Shown in pieces: positions 62,301-64,000 of a DNA stretch of 64,000 nucleotides. The DNA comes from Argopecten irradians (Eukaryota; Mollusca; Bivalvia; Pectinida; Pectinidae), in NCBI RefSeq assembly GCF_041381155.1, contig NC_091134.1, positions 74,511,051-74,575,050 of the forward strand, written 5' to 3'. Both the position numbers and the translations under genes were made by a program. The notes under the pieces were generated by a model. It was not told the DNA's origin and did no database searches. It saw nothing but the letters and a program-made list of their open reading frames with translations. Position 1 is the first letter of the stretch; every line of letters starts with the position of its first letter.

Positions 62301-64000
62301 GGGAAGGATTTATATATATTTGTGAAGTAGGCGATATAAACTGTGAAAACAAAAAAGGACATTCTGGGGAAGGACTTATATATATTTGTGAAGTAGGCGA
62401 TACAAACTGTGAAAACAAAAAAAGGACATTCTGGGGAAGGATTTATATATATTTGGGAAGTAGGCGATACAAACTGTGAAAACAAAAAAGGACATCCTGG
62501 GGAAGGACTTATATATATTTGTGAAGCAGGCGATACAAACTGTGAAAACAAAAAAGGACATTGTGGGGAAGGATTTATATATATTTGTGAAGTAGGCGAT
62601 ACAAACTGTGAAAACAAAAAAGGACATTCTGGGGAAGGACTTATATATATTTGTGAAGTAGGCGATACAAACTGTGTAAACAAAAAAGGACATTCTGGGG
62701 AAGGATTTATATATATTTGTGAAGTAGGCGATACAAACTGTGTAAACAAAAAAGGACATTCTGGGGAAGGACTTATATATATTTGTGAAGTAGGCGATAC
62801 AAACTGTGTAAACAAAAAAGGACATTCTGGGGAAGGACTTATATATATTTGTGAAGTAAGCGATACAAACTGTGAAAACAAAAAAGGACATTCTGGGGAA
62901 GGATTTATATATATTTGTGAAGTAGGCGATACAAACTGTGAAAACAAAAAAGGACATTCTGGGGAAGGACTTATATATATTTGTGAAGTAGGCGATACAA
63001 ACTGTGTAAACAAAAAAGGACATTCTGGGGAAGGACTTGTATATATTTGTGAAGTAAGCGATACAAACTGTGAAAACAAAAAAGGACATTCTGGGGAAGG
63101 ACTTATATATATTTGTGAAGTAAGCGATACAAACTGTGAAAACAAAAAAGGACATTCTGGGGAAGGATTTATATATATTTGTGAAGTAGGCGATACAAAC
63201 TGTGAAAACAAAAAAGGACATTCTGGGAAAGGACTTATATATATTTGTGAAGTAGGCGATACCAACTGTGTAAACAAAAAAGGACATTCTGGGGAAGGAC
63301 TTATATATATTTGTGAAGTAAGCGATACAAGCTGTGAAAACAAAAAAGGACATTCTGGGGAAGGATTTATATATATTTGTAAAGTAGGCGATACAAACTG
63401 TGAAAACAAAAAAGGACATTCTGGGGAAGGACTTATATATATTTGTGAAGTAGGCGATACAAACTGTGTAAACAAAAAAGGACATTCTGGGGAAGGATTT
63501 ATATATATTTGTGAAGTAGGCGATACAAACTGTGTAAACAAAAAAAGGACATTCTGGGGAAGGACTTATATATATTTGTGAAGTAGGCGATACAAACTGT
63601 GTAAACAAAAAAAGGACATTCTGGGGAAGGACTTATATATATTTGTGAAGTAGGCGATACAAACTGTGTAAACAAAAAAAGGACATTCTGGGGAAGGACT
63701 TATATATATTTGTGAAGTAGGCGATACAAACTGTGTAAACAAAAAAAGGACATTGTGGGGAAGGAGTTATATATATTTGTGAAGTAGGCGATACAAACTG
63801 TGTAAACAAAAAAAGGACATTCTGGGGAAGGACTTATATATATTTGTGAAGTAGGCGATACAAACTGTGTAAACAAAAAAGGACATTCTGGGGAAGGACT
63901 TATATATATTTGTGAAGTAGGCGATACAAACTGTGTAAACAAAAAAAGGACATTGTGGGGAAGGACTTATATATATTTGTGAAGTAGGCGATACAAACTG

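Larger units (their letters stand above)
55488..64000. repeat. 66/67-bp minisatellite, about 128 copies, continuing past the window
   Basis: Unit: ACTTATATATATTTGTGAAG, TAGGCGATACAAACTGTG, [T/A]AAACAAAAAAGGACATT, CTGGGGAAGG. Variation comes from GTAAAC/GAAAAC/GAAAAT, GACTTAT/GATTTAT, TCTGGGG/TGTGGGG/TATGGGG, and a six- or seven-base A run that sets the unit to 66 or 67 bp. The A-run slippage switches frames, so the long frames on both strands (476 and 492 codons reverse, 390 forward) are fortuitous. The first unit (55488-55550) is diverged. Higher-order duplications of about 1,853 and 1,190 bp are present. Confidence 0.98.

Noticed and set aside
55624..63608. Very long minus-strand frames (up to 492 codons) and a 390-codon plus-strand frame in the 66-bp array
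   Set aside because: Fortuitous: 66 bp is 22 codons, frames switch wherever the A run is seven instead of six, and both strands are open together. Several frames do not start at ATG.

Overview
This is a eukaryotic, AT-rich, intron-containing genomic window, most likely from a bivalve or related mollusc. Three things suggest this. A conserved animal gene, PYROXD1, is present as spliced exons. A degenerate CR1-like LINE is present. A dispersed repeat ends in a CTCAGGTGACC...GGCCCATGGGCCTCTTG motif that I associate with bivalve genomes (from memory, not searched). There are no bacterial-type operons.

About 64% of the window is tandem repeat, in nine minisatellite families that show no obvious similarity to each other: about 62 bp (1-2032), 63 bp (6529-8672), 34 bp (9775-10305), 78 bp (12016-17806), 54/57 bp (19821-22912, split by a transposon), 31 bp (27759-41152, about 430 copies), 36 bp (46741-49775), another 34 bp (51448-55116) and 66/67 bp (55488 to the window end). 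Many long open frames lie in these arrays, often on both strands. They exist because several unit lengths are multiples of three, and I do not call them genes.

The only confidently identified host gene is the 3' part of PYROXD1 on the + strand. Its last four coding exons (2722-2831, 3226-3363, 6480-6552, 10769-10944) encode about 165 C-terminal residues ending at a TGA, with poly(A) signals near 11690-11704. The 62-bp array probably lies in an upstream intron. The next-to-last intron (3364-6479) carries the dispersed molluscan-type repeat. The last intron (6553-10768) carries two minisatellites. One of these is built from the exon/intron junction itself: 34 copies at exactly 63 bp, each carrying the last 24 exon bases plus the 5' splice site.

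Downstream come the 78-bp array and then the 54/57-bp array. The latter is interrupted by an 886-bp MITE-like element (20992-21877) with long inverted arms and a TA or TTAA target duplication. A broken, 5'-truncated, minus-strand LINE follows (about 23200-25615). The rest is the 31-bp mega-array, about 5.5 kb of sequence with no recognisable gene, and three more arrays. Higher-order duplications of about 2.0 kb, 1.85 kb and 1.19 kb are visible inside the arrays. Short clusters of indels within otherwise near-identical units may be assembly consensus errors.
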